DNA of 64,000 bases. It comes from Marsupella aquatica (Eukaryota; Marchantiophyta). Below, one piece after another: positions 11,154 through 22,271 of this stretch. Made by a program: the position numbers and the translations under genes. The stretch covers positions 26,412,001 through 26,476,000 of the forward strand of contig OZ316894.1 in assembly GCA_973895155.1 (NCBI GenBank), in the 5' to 3' direction. Within the stretch, counting starts at the first letter, position 1. Each line of letters opens with the position of its first letter. The notes below the pieces were generated by a model. The model saw nothing but the letters and a program-made list of their open reading frames with translations. It had not been told where the DNA came from and did not search any database.

Positions 11154-14100
11154 ATGGCAGTGACGGGAAGCGAGAGCGCGAGTGGTAATGGGAACGGGAA
11201 GCTGGAGGAGCCCGATCATTCGAGTTCCAACTGGTACTTTTCGAGAGAGGAGGTCGAAAAGTGCTCCCCGTCGCGGCTAGACGGCATCGACTTGAAGAAG
11301 GAGACCTACTTTCGGAAGTCGTATTGCACATTCCTGCAGGATCTTGGCATGTGCCTTAAAGTGTGAGTGCGCGAATCTGTATCAGTCGCTACTGAGGTTT
11401 TTGTGAATGTGCCGTTATGCGTCAGGGTTGATGAGTTGTAGATGCGTTTGCTTCGTCAGGTTATCGCGCTTTGGTAATTTTGAATCCGCTATGGGACATG
11501 GAAACGTCCTGACAATATTACGTTCGTTTCTTCCGGTCCCACAGTCCCCAGGTCACCATAGCAACGGCCATTGTTTTTTCGCACCGTTTCTATCTCCGAC
11601 AATCGCATCTGAAGAACGACAGATATGTAAGTATTTCCCCCGCTTTTTGGCCGCTTGGAAGTGTTGGTGGTAGTGGTTACTCCTATACGAGCGAATATGA
11701 CCACGTTTTACATGCCGAAGAGTGTTTAAACTTTTGTCTTTTTGTTGGGAATTGCTCATCCGTCATCGAGAGCAATTTGTAGCTCACTTCGTTGTGGTGA
11801 TTGTGCCCTGGCACGGTTTGTTGCTTCCATATTAATAGACGTCTATATATGTTTCGCGGTCTTTCACCCTGATGAAAACACTCCTCCGCGTAATTCATAG
11901 TGTCCATGAACGCTAGCACAGCTTGGTGGTTGACCCTAGGCTCTGCTTTCCTTTGTTATCGGTAAAATTGCCTGAGAATAATTTTAGGTTTTGACAATGT
12001 TGGTTAGTGACATCGAATGAGCGATGAAAGTCTTGTGTTGACGAGACTGCTCTCATAGGAATATCGATGAACAAAATTCGTGTCGAAGAAGTTAGGGTTT
12101 CCATTCGGCTAATCGCATCTGTTTTAATTTTTTGATTCGAAAGGCTGTTTCCTTGGCCTTCATCCGGTCCAGGGAACTCATTGCGTAGCTTACATAGACC
12201 CCATTATCGGGTGGGTGGTGGGCAGGGTTTAAGCACGTGGGCTGAAGCCCTCATCATTTTTTATCTCTTTGGTCTCCAAGTATTCGACATGAGGTTTGAT
12301 GCATACTCTAACCGGGAAGTAAACTAAATGGACGTTTCTGTTGGTTTTTTGCAGATTATCGGAACCATTTGCATGTTTTTGGCGGGTAAGGTTGAGGAGA
12401 CTCCAAGGCCTCTTCGTGATGTTATCCTTATGTCTTATGAAATACGACATAAGAAAGACCCAACCGCAGTAGCAAGAATCAAGCAAAAGGTTTGCCTTGC
12501 ACCGACTTTCACTGATCATGCGGAGTTGTTATCCTGTCTTTTGGTAGCACTTTGAGGATAGTATCGTTTGGGAGAGAGTCTGTGCAGAGATCGTGAATTG
12601 CATGTAGAAGTATTTTTTTGGAGTATTCGGTTGACTCCATCGGCTGGGAAGAGGATTCCTTCTCGAATTGCGGGATTTTGTTATGAGTAACTGTTTAACA
12701 TCCTGAAGATGCGGACCTATTGGTCTTAACCATTAGCTGTCGTAGAAAATACAACTGCCCGATATTTCCTTGCAATGTGGTGTACGTCCTTGTCTCGTCG
12801 CAGTGTCAGTTTTTTCTGTGGGTTACAAGAGCAAGAGTGAGAACAACGTGGCCAATGAAGAAAGCAGTAATATTTGAGCTAAACACTGATTACCTTTGAG
12901 CTTCAAAAAATACTTGTTGGGGTCGAGGTTATTTCTGGTGCCAATCGTTTCTATTTTCTCTGCAGGAAACCTACGAAGAACAGAAGGAGCTGGTACTGGT
13001 GGGAGAGCGTCTCGTTCTGACTACATTGGGGTTCGATCTGAATATACCTCATCCCTACAAGCCACTGGTCGCAGCGATTAAAAAGTTGAAGGTTGCGCAA
13101 AATGCGCTCGCACAAGTGGCGTGGAACTTTGTTAACGACGGGTAAGTCAACCACATTCTGCATTTACAGCAGTTCCCTATTTGATCCTTAAGGTACCCAA
13201 GCGGAAGTTTACTTGGAGATTGGAGTCCTTGCGTGAGGAATCTCTCTCCTTGAGTCGTTCTCTGTGAATTTTGGATCCACGAGAATGAAGCAATGAAAGG
13301 GATTTGCAGGCTGCGCACATCGCTCTGCCTGCAGTTTAAACCTCATCACATTGCTGCTGGGGCCATTTTCCTTGCGGCTAAGTTTCTCAAGGTCAAGCTG
13401 CCCCAAGATGGGGAGAAAGTCTGGTGGCAAGAATTTGAAGTTACTCCACGACAGTTAGAAGGTATACGTCTTGACCTGTGAACAGGTTGTACTGACTCCC
13501 AAGTATGGTCACGGTCATGAAAACTTGCTAGACCCTTTACATATTCGCCTTAATAAAAGCTACGAGAAATGAATCCCTTTTGAGTTCAGGTGTCGTGCTG
13601 GAACGATTTCAGCATGGATTGTTCTCAGGGCGGACAGTTTGAGAATTGGTGATTTGTTGAAATTTGTTTGGCTTTACACATGCACTTTCCTTACCCCTGT
13701 TGTGAATGATCTGTTCGCTTTCCTGTTGTCTATCACTTGAATTGTTTGACTGTGCGCACAAGGTCTTGAGACTGGCGTATATGCCGAGATAGTTTCGATT
13801 CGATGCTGGAGAGGGGGATTCTAGCCTCAAACTGCTGTTAAACATGCTTGACTCTTACGCAGCGTGAAGCTGAAGACCGGGGGTTATTTATGCCATGGAT
13901 GATGCTCTTTACGGAGCGAAATCTCATTTCTCCGAACATTTATTGCAGGAAAATTAGAGGCCTCCTGATTTTGGAACTAACCCGCATAGAAGGATCAATA
14001 CCAGGAAAACAATCTCCAAGGTTACGTAATAAGTATGTGAATATAGTTATATTCTGTGAAGGTCACTATCATCTAGTCCCAAGGCTTCTTTTAACTTAGG

Positions 14101-15660
14101 CATGGCATTCCAAACATGCCACATTGGGACATTATCCTGCACATTTTGGCTCCAAGCTATAGTAACTAATGCCATATGTTGGTGACTGCAGAAGTGAGTA
14201 ATCAAATGCTTGAGCTGTACGAGCAGAACAAGACGCTTGGCCCTACTCCCGTTCCCAATGCTTCTCGGTCGAGTGATCCTGGTTCAAGTACTGTTACGGT
14301 TAACCGTGTGAAGGGGTCGGATTCTGTGCCTTTCGCCAATGGGCACCATTGGGCCCACAATTCATCAAATGCATCTGGTATGGACAAATCTGACAACCTT
14401 GCACAAGCCGTAAAAACTGATGATGTTATCACTTTTAGGAGGGACGAAGTTCACGAAGATTCGCCTAGCAATGTTGCGCCCTCCGCAAAGATAAAGGAAA
14501 CGGGTCGTACTGGGACGCAAGCTGAGGCTATCCATGGTAACAGATCGAAATCTTCCGCCCAAGACGTTTCCATCGAGGATTCACGGACACTGAAGCTAGT
14601 TTCATATGCACACGTGAAGCAAGTGGTCAAGGAGGAAGTGACGGAGCAGGTCAATTTTGAGGCTGGTCAGATGCAAGAGCAAGTTCGGGAAAATCAGCTC
14701 TCCATTGATTTTAGGGTGAAGTCCGAGGCAGGGACTATTTTGCGGAAAACCAAAGTCAAGACTGAGATAGAGGACCGGAAGATTAACGATGTCGATGGTG
14801 GCTTTGCAAGAGAGGTGACGGAGGCGAAGTCCTCACTTGAAGACATGGATGTCGAGGATGTAGTCGACAGTAAACCAGGTGTGGATGTGAACATGGAATT
14901 GGGGAAAGTTAAGGTTGAGAACGAGCACGAGGAGCCGAAGAAGTTGCCGATCCCTAATATTGATGATATAAGTAAAGACAGGGTGAAGTGTTGGGTAGAG
15001 AAGAGACAGAAGTCTAAAGGAGAGGGTTTGGAATCTAAGCCAATCGCCGCGAAGATTGAGCTCACCGATGAGGAAGAGCTTTTGGAGCGAGACCTAGAAA
15101 GTGGTGCGGAACCTGCTGCAGAGGCCGAGACGGTAAAGCAAGAGCGAAGAGACTTTAAATCAAAGTCTGGTCAAAGAGTCGAACATGCCTGGATGAGTAG
15201 CAAGAAAGAAGGCTCAGAGGATGTCGAAGCTGTTTCGAAAAGGAGGAGATTCAGTGAAGAAGACGGCGCCAACGACAGGAAGTGGACGAAGTCTTCTGAA
15301 CGAGCTGATAGAGAAGGGCAAGACGGGGAAGCGGATTGGAGCAGGGTAGGACCTTCTGATCGCACCGAGGTTGGGGAACTTCCAAGTTCGAGCCATGCTC
15401 ATGATCAGGCACGGTCGCCCCGTCAGGCTGAGAGGAGACCTTTGGCTCCTGACCCTTATGAAAGAGGCGGCAGCCCTGCTTCTCTGAAGAGACACCGCGA
15501 TGTGCATGGGCGAAGGGATGGCTACAGGGACGGTCGTGTTGGATATGGTTCAAGAGAAAGAGACTACAATCGAAGAGACAATCATCACAGAACGGATGGA
15601 GACAGACCGCCACCATCACAAAGAACGGGACTATCAAGACCGAGATCACAAAAGAGGTAG
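11154..15660 (+). CDS. CYCT1: Cyclin T (CYCT1-type), regulatory subunit of P-TEFb
   Basis: Six exons: 11154-11362, 11545-11626, 12355-12489, 12966-13141, 13310-13461, 14192-15660. Phase is kept throughout and gives 740 aa. Cyclin T pairs with a CDK9/CDKC kinase to phosphorylate the RNA polymerase II tail in the nucleus and release elongation. Diagnostic motifs are [19 protein letters not shown] in exon 1, [15 protein letters not shown] in exon 3, [16 protein letters not shown] in exon 4 and [20 protein letters not shown] in exon 5. Together these form two cyclin folds, roughly residues 45-150 and 165-260. The last exon encodes a long charged tail (Glu/Lys then Arg/Asp/Ser-rich), typical of plant T cyclins but long. 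I chose the ATG at 11154; an in-frame ATG at 11091 would add 21 residues. The subtype number is not certain. Confidence 0.93.
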
Positions 15661-17576
15661 TGTACATGAGCTGCATTGTAGCTTAATCTCTGGTGACAGA
15701 ACTTTCAGTGAGAACAAGCACGATGTCCTTCCAAATTGTGACCGAGCCAAACAGCTAACTCCGGAAGGTGACGTAAACGAGTGTTTTTACCAAAAGATGG
15801 ATGATGTATGTCCTCCTTTGTGATGTTTTTCTGTAGTCAGTGATTTTTAGACACTGGCAGATACCTCGTCCTGGACCTTTCCTTCCTTACGGAAGTCGAT
15901 AAACCTCTTCATCATTGTGGCTTTCATCAAGGATGCATTAAAGGTGATTTTTGGGCCTTCAGAAACATAGGTACATTTCGTATTGTCCGTTTTGGTCCAT
16001 GTTGGCTGCGTTATGTATTACTGGAAGCCAGGTACGTGAGTTGGATTCTTTAGACTATTCATGATCATTGTTCACTACTCTCCTCAAATAGACAGCACAA
16101 CCTCTCTGCTTAGATAAAATCTTTTTGGGTTTGGGTTTTGTCTGAATATAAGAAACACCCTGGTGTTGTGGGCTGTGCTGCCCAAAAGCAAGGGGGCTTA
16201 TGCCCGGATTTAGAGGGTCTTTATTGGCTACAACTCTCGACGACTATTCATACACGTAAGTATTTGAGTGAATTTTTACCCTCGCCATGCCTCAAAATAG
16301 TGTTATGGCTCTTTTCGTGAAGAAAGCCGTGATAGGTGCTTTGCGAACCAATAACTATCATCATTCCATGCAACAGAAGACGTTTTCCTGAAATTTGTGG
16401 CTGTGTAAACTTTATTGGCTTAGTGTGTTTATGGAAGATCTAGTCAAACAATAGTTCAGTCTGTACACCAGGACAAATACTGGATGACGGAAGGTCAGAT
16501 ACCAGTTTGTCAACGACGAGGAACAAACATTGAATGTCGCAAGGATAAATACCCGATGGACCAGGGTGCCATAGAGTAGGAAGGCAGGATGTTGGAAGTA
16601 AAGACCAACAAACCGCCACACAACTTATATGGTAAGGCAGACTGATTCCATGGCAATTGTGTCAAACAGAAACATTTTCATTGTCAGATGAGACTCCCGG
16701 TTTCGGCCGGCACTGCTGGGTCTAATATTTAAGATTCTGTTGGTTTATACTCTTGACTGAAGATGCTGCCTTGTTCCAAGGAATTTTCTTATATGTGTTA
16801 ACCTCATCCTATGCTCCAACACAATGGAGAGTTAAAAACACACTTAGCATCCAATCCTGTGGATGGTTTAGCTTGGATCAAGAGAAACGAAGCTAAGCTC
16901 GAGAGGAAGCTGTGAAGCTTCAAAATGAGGTACTTGCTTTCGAATTGATAGGAGATCAATTTGAGAACGAAAAATTGAGAGTTAGGTTACTGGGAGACTT
17001 GTAGTGGTGAAGACACCCTCAAGATAGTATGGGAGGGATGGTTTTGGAATGGATCTTGTGTCCTTCAGGTATGTACTGTCATAAGAAATAAAAACTCGTC
17101 TCGCCGCCTATCTACAAAGCAGACGTAACAGTTGTGAAGGCAGAAGCAGTTGACTGGGGACTGTGATTGTTATCGACATTTACTCTGTCCACCACCTTGA
17201 CATTGACATTATTGATGGTCATGCAAGGCCAATGACAGCAAGTGAAGACATGGAAAGTGATGTGCCCGAATTAGAACCCATCCCAGTCCAAGCACAGCAA
17301 GGAGAGGCAAAATGTAAGGAGTGTCAAAAATAGTTTCTATGAAAGAATACTAGCAATAATTGATGGGAGAAATGAAATCCATAGTTGGTCTTATTTTTAA
17401 CTTCCATTACAAGGGATCAACTGGAAGATAAAGCCATATTAGACATAAAGAACAAGGGGGGGCGCTGCTTTTGAAAAGACATTAAGGACATTTCACTTTT
17501 GAGAAGGGCACCCGGAGCAATTTTCCACTCACCCAATCAATTGCAGGTTTTGGGCAACCTTGTGCATCTGGTGAGA
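15661..17576. other. 3' flank of cyclin T and AT-rich intergenic DNA
   Basis: The first few hundred bases are likely the 3' UTR. No further gene was recognised. Open frames here (for example 15500-15823 and 16138-16320) are out of frame with cyclin T or lack domains. Confidence 0.45.
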
Positions 17577-17727
17577 GATTTGCTTGGTGGGACCCCAAGT
17601 GGAAATGTTTTACTTGATAGGACCCTTGAAAGTTTGGGTCCGTCTATTCAAGGTAAATCAAGGGTCTGGATCACTCAGGGGTCCTATCAAGTAAAACATT
17701 TCCATTTGGGGTTCCACCAAGCAAATC
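17577..17727. repeat. Imperfect inverted repeat, arms about 50 bp
   Basis: The left arm (17577-17625, GATTTGCTTGGTGGGACCCC onward) pairs with the right arm (about 17678-17727) at only about 3 mismatches in 50. The loop is about 52 bp. The transcript could form a long hairpin. It may be a remnant of a foldback or MITE element, or a small-RNA precursor; there is no coding sequence. Confidence 0.7.
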
Positions 17728-17892
17728 CCTCGCATCTGGTTTTTGGCAAACTTGTGTTATTTGGAAAACTTTTGGATCTCTGGTTAAAGTCTTGTTGATC
17801 GATTCCAATCCCCACAAATGTCAGCCGTAGAAAGTAAGAGCCACCAACAGACATCAGCGGTCAACAAATCAAATTCAGCTATGGAGGAAGAA

Positions 17893-18056
17893 AATTTTAA
17901 TAAACATTGCTGTACCGCACTGAGTCTGAGGTCCATCAAAACAAGGAATTTAATAAACATTGCTGTACCACACTGAGTCTGAGGTCCATCAAAACAAGTA
18001 ATTTTTAATAAACTTTGTTATAATACACAATCTCTGAGTCCAAGGTCCATACAAGC
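17893..18056 (+). repeat. Tandem repeat, three units of about 54 bp
   Basis: Units start at about 17893, 17947 and 18000. The first two are nearly identical (AATAAACATTGCTGTACC, then CTGAGTCTGAGGTCCATC). The third is more diverged. Confidence 0.75.
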
Positions 18057-20053
18057 ACATGGGTAGTGCCAACAGCTCCACCTCTGAACAATAAAATTCC
18101 CACTTCCTCCAAGCACAACAATAGTTAACCCAAGCCTCATACATAGACTTAGAAGTCCCCCAAAAACCTGAAGCAGCTTATTTGAGTGTAATGCCTAACA
18201 AAGTACCTTTGTGTGCTAATCTTGGACACCAGCCCAATCTGGGGTGTTTAGCTTGGTGTATATTTTGGGATGCCACAGTTGATCTTGGCATAGTTTCAAT
18301 ACCATTGTAATACAAACAATTCTTGAAATATTTTTAATGATCTATTCATCATTATTGAGTATTTGAGTTTACAATACCTTATGTTATCTTCCACAATTCA
18401 TACAAAATTGCTCCAAAACAGTATAAATTTATTTATTCTGGTAGTAGTTGCAAGTGAGACTGCTATATAGTGAATCCAACTTTCATGCTTTGTCTTATTC
18501 AAATTTTGTGTCCAGTTTTCTATTTTAATGTGCCTTAACAAGGTGAACCATTTGTATTAAATTAGATTTTGAATTAGCTTTTGAATTAGCTTTTGAATTT
18601 ATAGTGGCTCCCCTCATGAATGTTTAATCTTTCTTTTTCAATCACTCCTTAGTGAATTCTATCTCTTCTCATGAGAGTGAGAGAAATAGTTCTAAACAAT
18701 GTGCACATCTGGTGTATTAAGTTCCCCTAGTGGTTTGCTTTACAAAATTAATGGGTTTAATTGATTTGACTGTCATTGTCTAGAAGCAAGTGAAAATATG
18801 TGCCTTATATGCACAACTCTTTAGTATCTTTGTACTTTCCTGGTCATCAAGTGCTTTTCTTTGCAGATGTACTTATGGTTTTCTGTATAATCTCAATTAT
18901 TTTATTGGCATGCACTTTACATCTACTCTGTTCTTTTATCATGAATAAATTAGACGAATTACAAGACAAAAAAAGAGGCATGTTCCAGAATGAACATGCT
19001 ATATCACCCGAGAGCCCAATCAGCAAAGTCCAAAGCGGAAATTGGGGCCTGCTTTCAAGCACCAGAGAGTATACGAGTGCTCATTCAAGTCGGAATTCAA
19101 GTCCTGAAGAGAATAAACTCGAGTGCTCATTCAAGTCTAAATCATTCTCCTAATGATCATGGCAAAGTCAATACCTATTAGGGTTTACCATTTATGTGTT
19201 TTGCTACCATTGCCTCCAATATCCTATTCATCAAGCACACATACTCTAACTCACACCTACAATTTCAAAACTCAGCCGTAAATTTCCAAAACACAGCCCC
19301 ATTTGCCAAATGCAAGATTCCAAAACACAGCCCCAAGTTGCTAAATTGCAAGATTCCAAAACACTTCCTCAAAATTTCCATAATCCTCATTCAAAATTTC
19401 AAACTGTGGAGATTTTCCAAATTTGACATAACCCCTCAGATCATGGAAAATTTCATATTTGAAATAGGTAGCAAGCAAGTCAGATATCTTGCAACTAAAA
19501 ATTGAAATCTTGTCTTGGTAATTCCAAGCGGTTGATGATAAGTGCACAAACCACTGTCTTAACTTAGCCACAAATACCCAACAGCTCAGTCCAACCCTTA
19601 GCTATCTAGAGAGATTTTCTATAATTTATGGGCATATAACTTGCCTGCTATGAAGCCGCTGATTTCTTTGAAACTTACCTGTCCAGTGAAATACACACAC
19701 ATCTTCATTCCCTCATTTGAGAGTATTGTTTCACTATGGGGCCAACCAAAAACATCTGAAGAATCCTGAACATCCAAGAGCTATCCTTCTTACTCAATCT
19801 TTCTGATCTCAGTTTTGAAAAGCATCCTCAGGATGGCAAAGTTTACTGCTTAACTTGGGGGTGCCACACCTGACAAACATTTGAAATCCTGGTAACTATG
19901 CCTACTGGACAATTCAACTTTCCAGAGCCTTTTAGAGCATGGCCTTGCAATGGCACACGGTAACACAGTTTATTACAGCAATGGGATACAGTAGCAAACA
20001 TACGTGCACACTTTATTAAAGGAATTATCATACCAACATCGAACTGCATGTGA
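18057..20053. other. AT-rich intergenic DNA with small repeats
   Basis: TTTTGAATTAGC is repeated about three times near 18570-18600. A CCAAAACACAGCCCC motif recurs at about 19287 and 19320. The 117-codon frame at 18800-19153 contains one hydrophobic stretch (IISIILLACTLHLLCSFIM) followed by a charged Ser-rich tail. It matches no family I know and may be chance or an isolated exon (acceptor-like TTGCAG at 18861-18866). Confidence 0.35.
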
Positions 20054-22024
20054 TCAAGGTGATTTTGCAGCTACTTTTCCTCTGCCCTTTCTCTTCTTTG
20101 GCTTCAGTACTTTGCGTTTGCCGGTTTCTTTCTTTGGCTTTTGCTTTCCAATTCCACCCACCCCTAGTTTCCCAGGTTTCTTTGCTTCACTTGTTCCATC
20201 CGGAATGCCAGGGCCAGGAGGTAGAATGCCACCCGGAATGCCAAAGCCAGGAGGTAGAACAACAGGTAGCAGAGGTGGAGGGGGAGGTAGAGTACAAAGC
20301 GCAATGCAAATTCCCAAACGAAAAATTGGTTTCAAACATTTGTTGTTCTCCGCCTTTTTGAACCATTTCCTCAATATATTTTGTCCACATGTGGTTAAAC
20401 GGAGAATCAGGAGGATTACAATTGTGATCATGAGAGACCCTATATATATAGCATTCCAAGATAATTTTGCCCAGTAGTCAATCCAAAATCCAATCTCACC
20501 AAAAGGAGGAGGTGGTGACGGGGGAGGGGGAGGGGGTGATGGAGGAGGGGGAGGTGAAGGTGGGGACAATGTCACATTTATTGTTTCAAACAGCCAGAAT
20601 GTGATTCCTTGAGCTTGAGAATCTCCGTTGGCCGCAAAGCCCACATAAAGTTGCTGGGGAGTAACATTTCGTACGTATACGTGCTTCATGTGGAGGAATG
20701 CATCATCTGGTCTTTGATTGGTTGGACTCACTCTAACATCCAAATCATGAGTAAGATCGCTGTACTCAATCCATATTGTTAACATGCTACCAACAAGGGC
20801 AAGCCCAATATCACTTAGACTCCTCGCTACAGTAGATATTGCAGAATTATTCAAGTTTACTCCAATATGGTTGGCATCAGTATCATTAACTTCAGGATCT
20901 AGATGTGTGTCAAACTCAAAGCCCCATACAAAGAATTGAGATTTTGTACCATCGTGAGGGTACACACCAAAATGTGCTTGGGGATCATCAATTAAAAGCT
21001 CGTTCTCCTTACTTGTCGATGAGAAGAAGAAGAGTACACCATTTCCAATTGGGTCGTTTGCATTGGTACTTTCCAGACTAAGTCCAAATATTACACTGAA
21101 GGAGGAACCTGCTCCACCCATGTAACACCATGTGCTAGCATGCAATCCTCCCCCCTTTCCATTGTTATTTGCACTATTAGTCTTTATTGAATTTCCAGTG
21201 GAATTAGAATTCTGATGTGCACAAGTCTTGTAGAACGGCTCCCACATTGCCACAGGATCTCGTGCTAGTGCTGCACCTCTGGGGCCATAAATCACAGGAG
21301 GAGGCGGGGGAGGGGAAGGAGGGGGTGAGGGAGGGGAAGGTGGGGGGGAGGGAGGGGAAGGGGGAGAATTGTATATGGTAGTAGGGCGGCCGACTTTAAG
21401 GCGACGAGCTGGGGGTCGCCTCTTATTAGGCTTAGGACTTAGAATTTTTAAACCCTCTTTAACAGTAGCAAGAGGAGGAGGAGAGCCCTCGGGAAAGGGA
21501 GGGGATGGGGGATAATTGTATATGGCAGTAGGGCGGTCTTCAAGGCAATGAGCTGGGGGTCGCCTCTTATTAGGCTTAGGACTTAGAATTTTTAAACCCT
21601 CTTTAACAGTAGCAAGAGGAGGAGGAGGAGGAGGAGGAGGAGGATAGCCCTGGGGGGAGGGAGAGGATGGCAGAGAACTGTATATGGAAGTAGGGCGGTC
21701 TTCAAGGCGACGATTTGGGGGTCGCCTCTTACTAGGTTTAGGACTAAGGATTTTTAAGTCCTCTTCAACAGTAGCAACATACCGAGAAGAGCCCTGAAAT
21801 TCCCAATTTGATTCATGTGTGAGCTTCAACCAGGAAAGACTCACGTCAACGTAAGCAGCACCAAAGAAAACCAATACTTCATCAGCTGTTCCATTCAAAA
21901 TACCCTCTGAGAAAGCTGGATAGTAGAACGTTGTCTCCGGGAGAGCTGAACAAAACGTTGACCATCTCATCCACACCCACATCCACATGGCAATGATTAC
22001 CATGAAGTAGATTGTGATTGCCAT
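20054..22024 (-). CDS. Membrane-anchored L-type lectin-like protein with proline-rich insert, no kinase
   Basis: A single uninterrupted frame of 656 aa. Residues 1-20 are a hydrophobic signal or anchor. Residues 31-80 resemble the first strands of a legume-type lectin. Residues 83-243 are three in-frame copies of a Lys/Arg-Pro repeat (core KILSPKPNKRRPP), each ending in a Pro-Ser run. The lectin fold resumes at about 252 (DPVAMWEP, FSVIFGLSLE). The metal-loop motif FEFDT is at 369-373, NHIGVN at 385-390, LTIWIEY at 415-421 and TFWLFE at 475-480. A second Ser-Pro-rich (extensin-like) hinge spans 487-507, a membrane segment about 524-542, and a basic tail ends the protein. Plant lectin receptor kinases carry a kinase after the membrane segment; here there is only about 110 residues of tail. 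A cell-surface or wall-facing carbohydrate sensor is inference; sugar binding is unproven. Confidence 0.8.
   Translation of the reverse strand: MAITIYFMVIIAMWMWVWMRWSTFCSALPETTFYYPAFSEGILNGTADEVLVFFGAAYVDVSLSWLKLTHESNWEFQGSSRYVATVEEDLKILSPKPSKRRPPNRRLEDRPTSIYSSLPSSPSPQGYPPPPPPPPPLATVKEGLKILSPKPNKRRPPAHCLEDRPTAIYNYPPSPPFPEGSPPPLATVKEGLKILSPKPNKRRPPARRLKVGRPTTIYNSPPSPPSPPPSPPSPPPSPPPPPPVIYGPRGAALARDPVAMWEPFYKTCAHQNSNSTGNSIKTNSANNNGKGGGLHASTWCYMGGAGSSFSVIFGLSLESTNANDPIGNGVLFFFSSTSKENELLIDDPQAHFGVYPHDGTKSQFFVWGFEFDTHLDPEVNDTDANHIGVNLNNSAISTVARSLSDIGLALVGSMLTIWIEYSDLTHDLDVRVSPTNQRPDDAFLHMKHVYVRNVTPQQLYVGFAANGDSQAQGITFWLFETINVTLSPPSPPPPPSPPPPPPSPPPPFGEIGFWIDYWAKLSWNAIYIGSLMITIVILLILRLTTCGQNILRKWFKKAENNKCLKPIFRLGICIALCTLPPPPPLLPVVLPPGFGIPGGILPPGPGIPDGTSEAKKPGKLGVGGIGKQKPKKETGKRKVLKPKKRKGRGKVAAKSP
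21296..21778 (-). repeat. In-frame tandem repeat encoding the Lys/Arg-Pro module, three units
   Basis: Three units of about 144-177 bp inside the lectin-like gene (about 21617-21778, 21473-21616 and 21296-21472). Each encodes ATVEEDLKILSPKP or ATVKEGLKILSPKP, then KRRPP, then RPTxIY, and ends in a proline run of variable length. The second and third units are nearly identical at DNA level over the KEGLKILSPKPNKRRPPA part, showing recent duplication. The plus strand is very G-rich at 21299-21364. Confidence 0.85.
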
Positions 22025-22141
22025 TCACGTGGTGGGGATCAGAGTAGAGCAAGGAAAGTGGCCACTTTCCTGACACTATGTATAGTAGTCTGTAATAATT
22101 TTACTTCCTGCTGGGTGTTGTCAATTTTTTTCTTTCCTTAG
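22025..22141 (-). promoter_or_regulatory. Immediate upstream region of the lectin-like gene
   Basis: This short stretch separates the lectin-like start codon from a plus-strand candidate exon at 22142. A TATAGTAG-type AT-rich segment is present near 22080 but no core promoter can be named with confidence. Confidence 0.25.
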
Positions 22142-22271
22142 AGATTGCCCAACAACATCCAGTTACTGAGAGTATATATGATGATGCTCAGCTCAAGACA
22201 ACCAATGCTGAAAATCCTCTTAAATGCTTGCCTTGGCGCGGTACATTGGACAATGATGGGCACGCTTGCAT
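22142..22271 (+). other. Candidate isolated exon
   Basis: A pyrimidine-rich acceptor (TTTTTTTCTTTCCTTAG) ends at 22141 and a strong donor GTAAGT begins at 22272. Between them one frame is fully open for 130 bp and reads IAQQHPVTESIYDDAQLK, then ENPLKCLPWRGTLDNDGHAC. The composition looks protein-like, but I do not recognise the family and found no partner exons. It could be a remnant of a broken gene or an exon of a gene with long introns that would contain the lectin-like gene. Confidence 0.25.

Noticed and set aside
15500-15823. Alternative extension of cyclin T past its stop in another frame
   Set aside because: It would need a splice or frameshift in the tail with no supporting site, and the main frame ends in a normal stop at 15660.
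17893-18056. CRISPR-like array
   Set aside because: The units are contiguous with no spacers, and the window is plant nuclear DNA.
20004-20477. 157-codon plus-strand frame opposite the lectin-like gene
   Set aside because: It is the shadow of the Pro/Gly-coding minus strand, with no domain and no start context.
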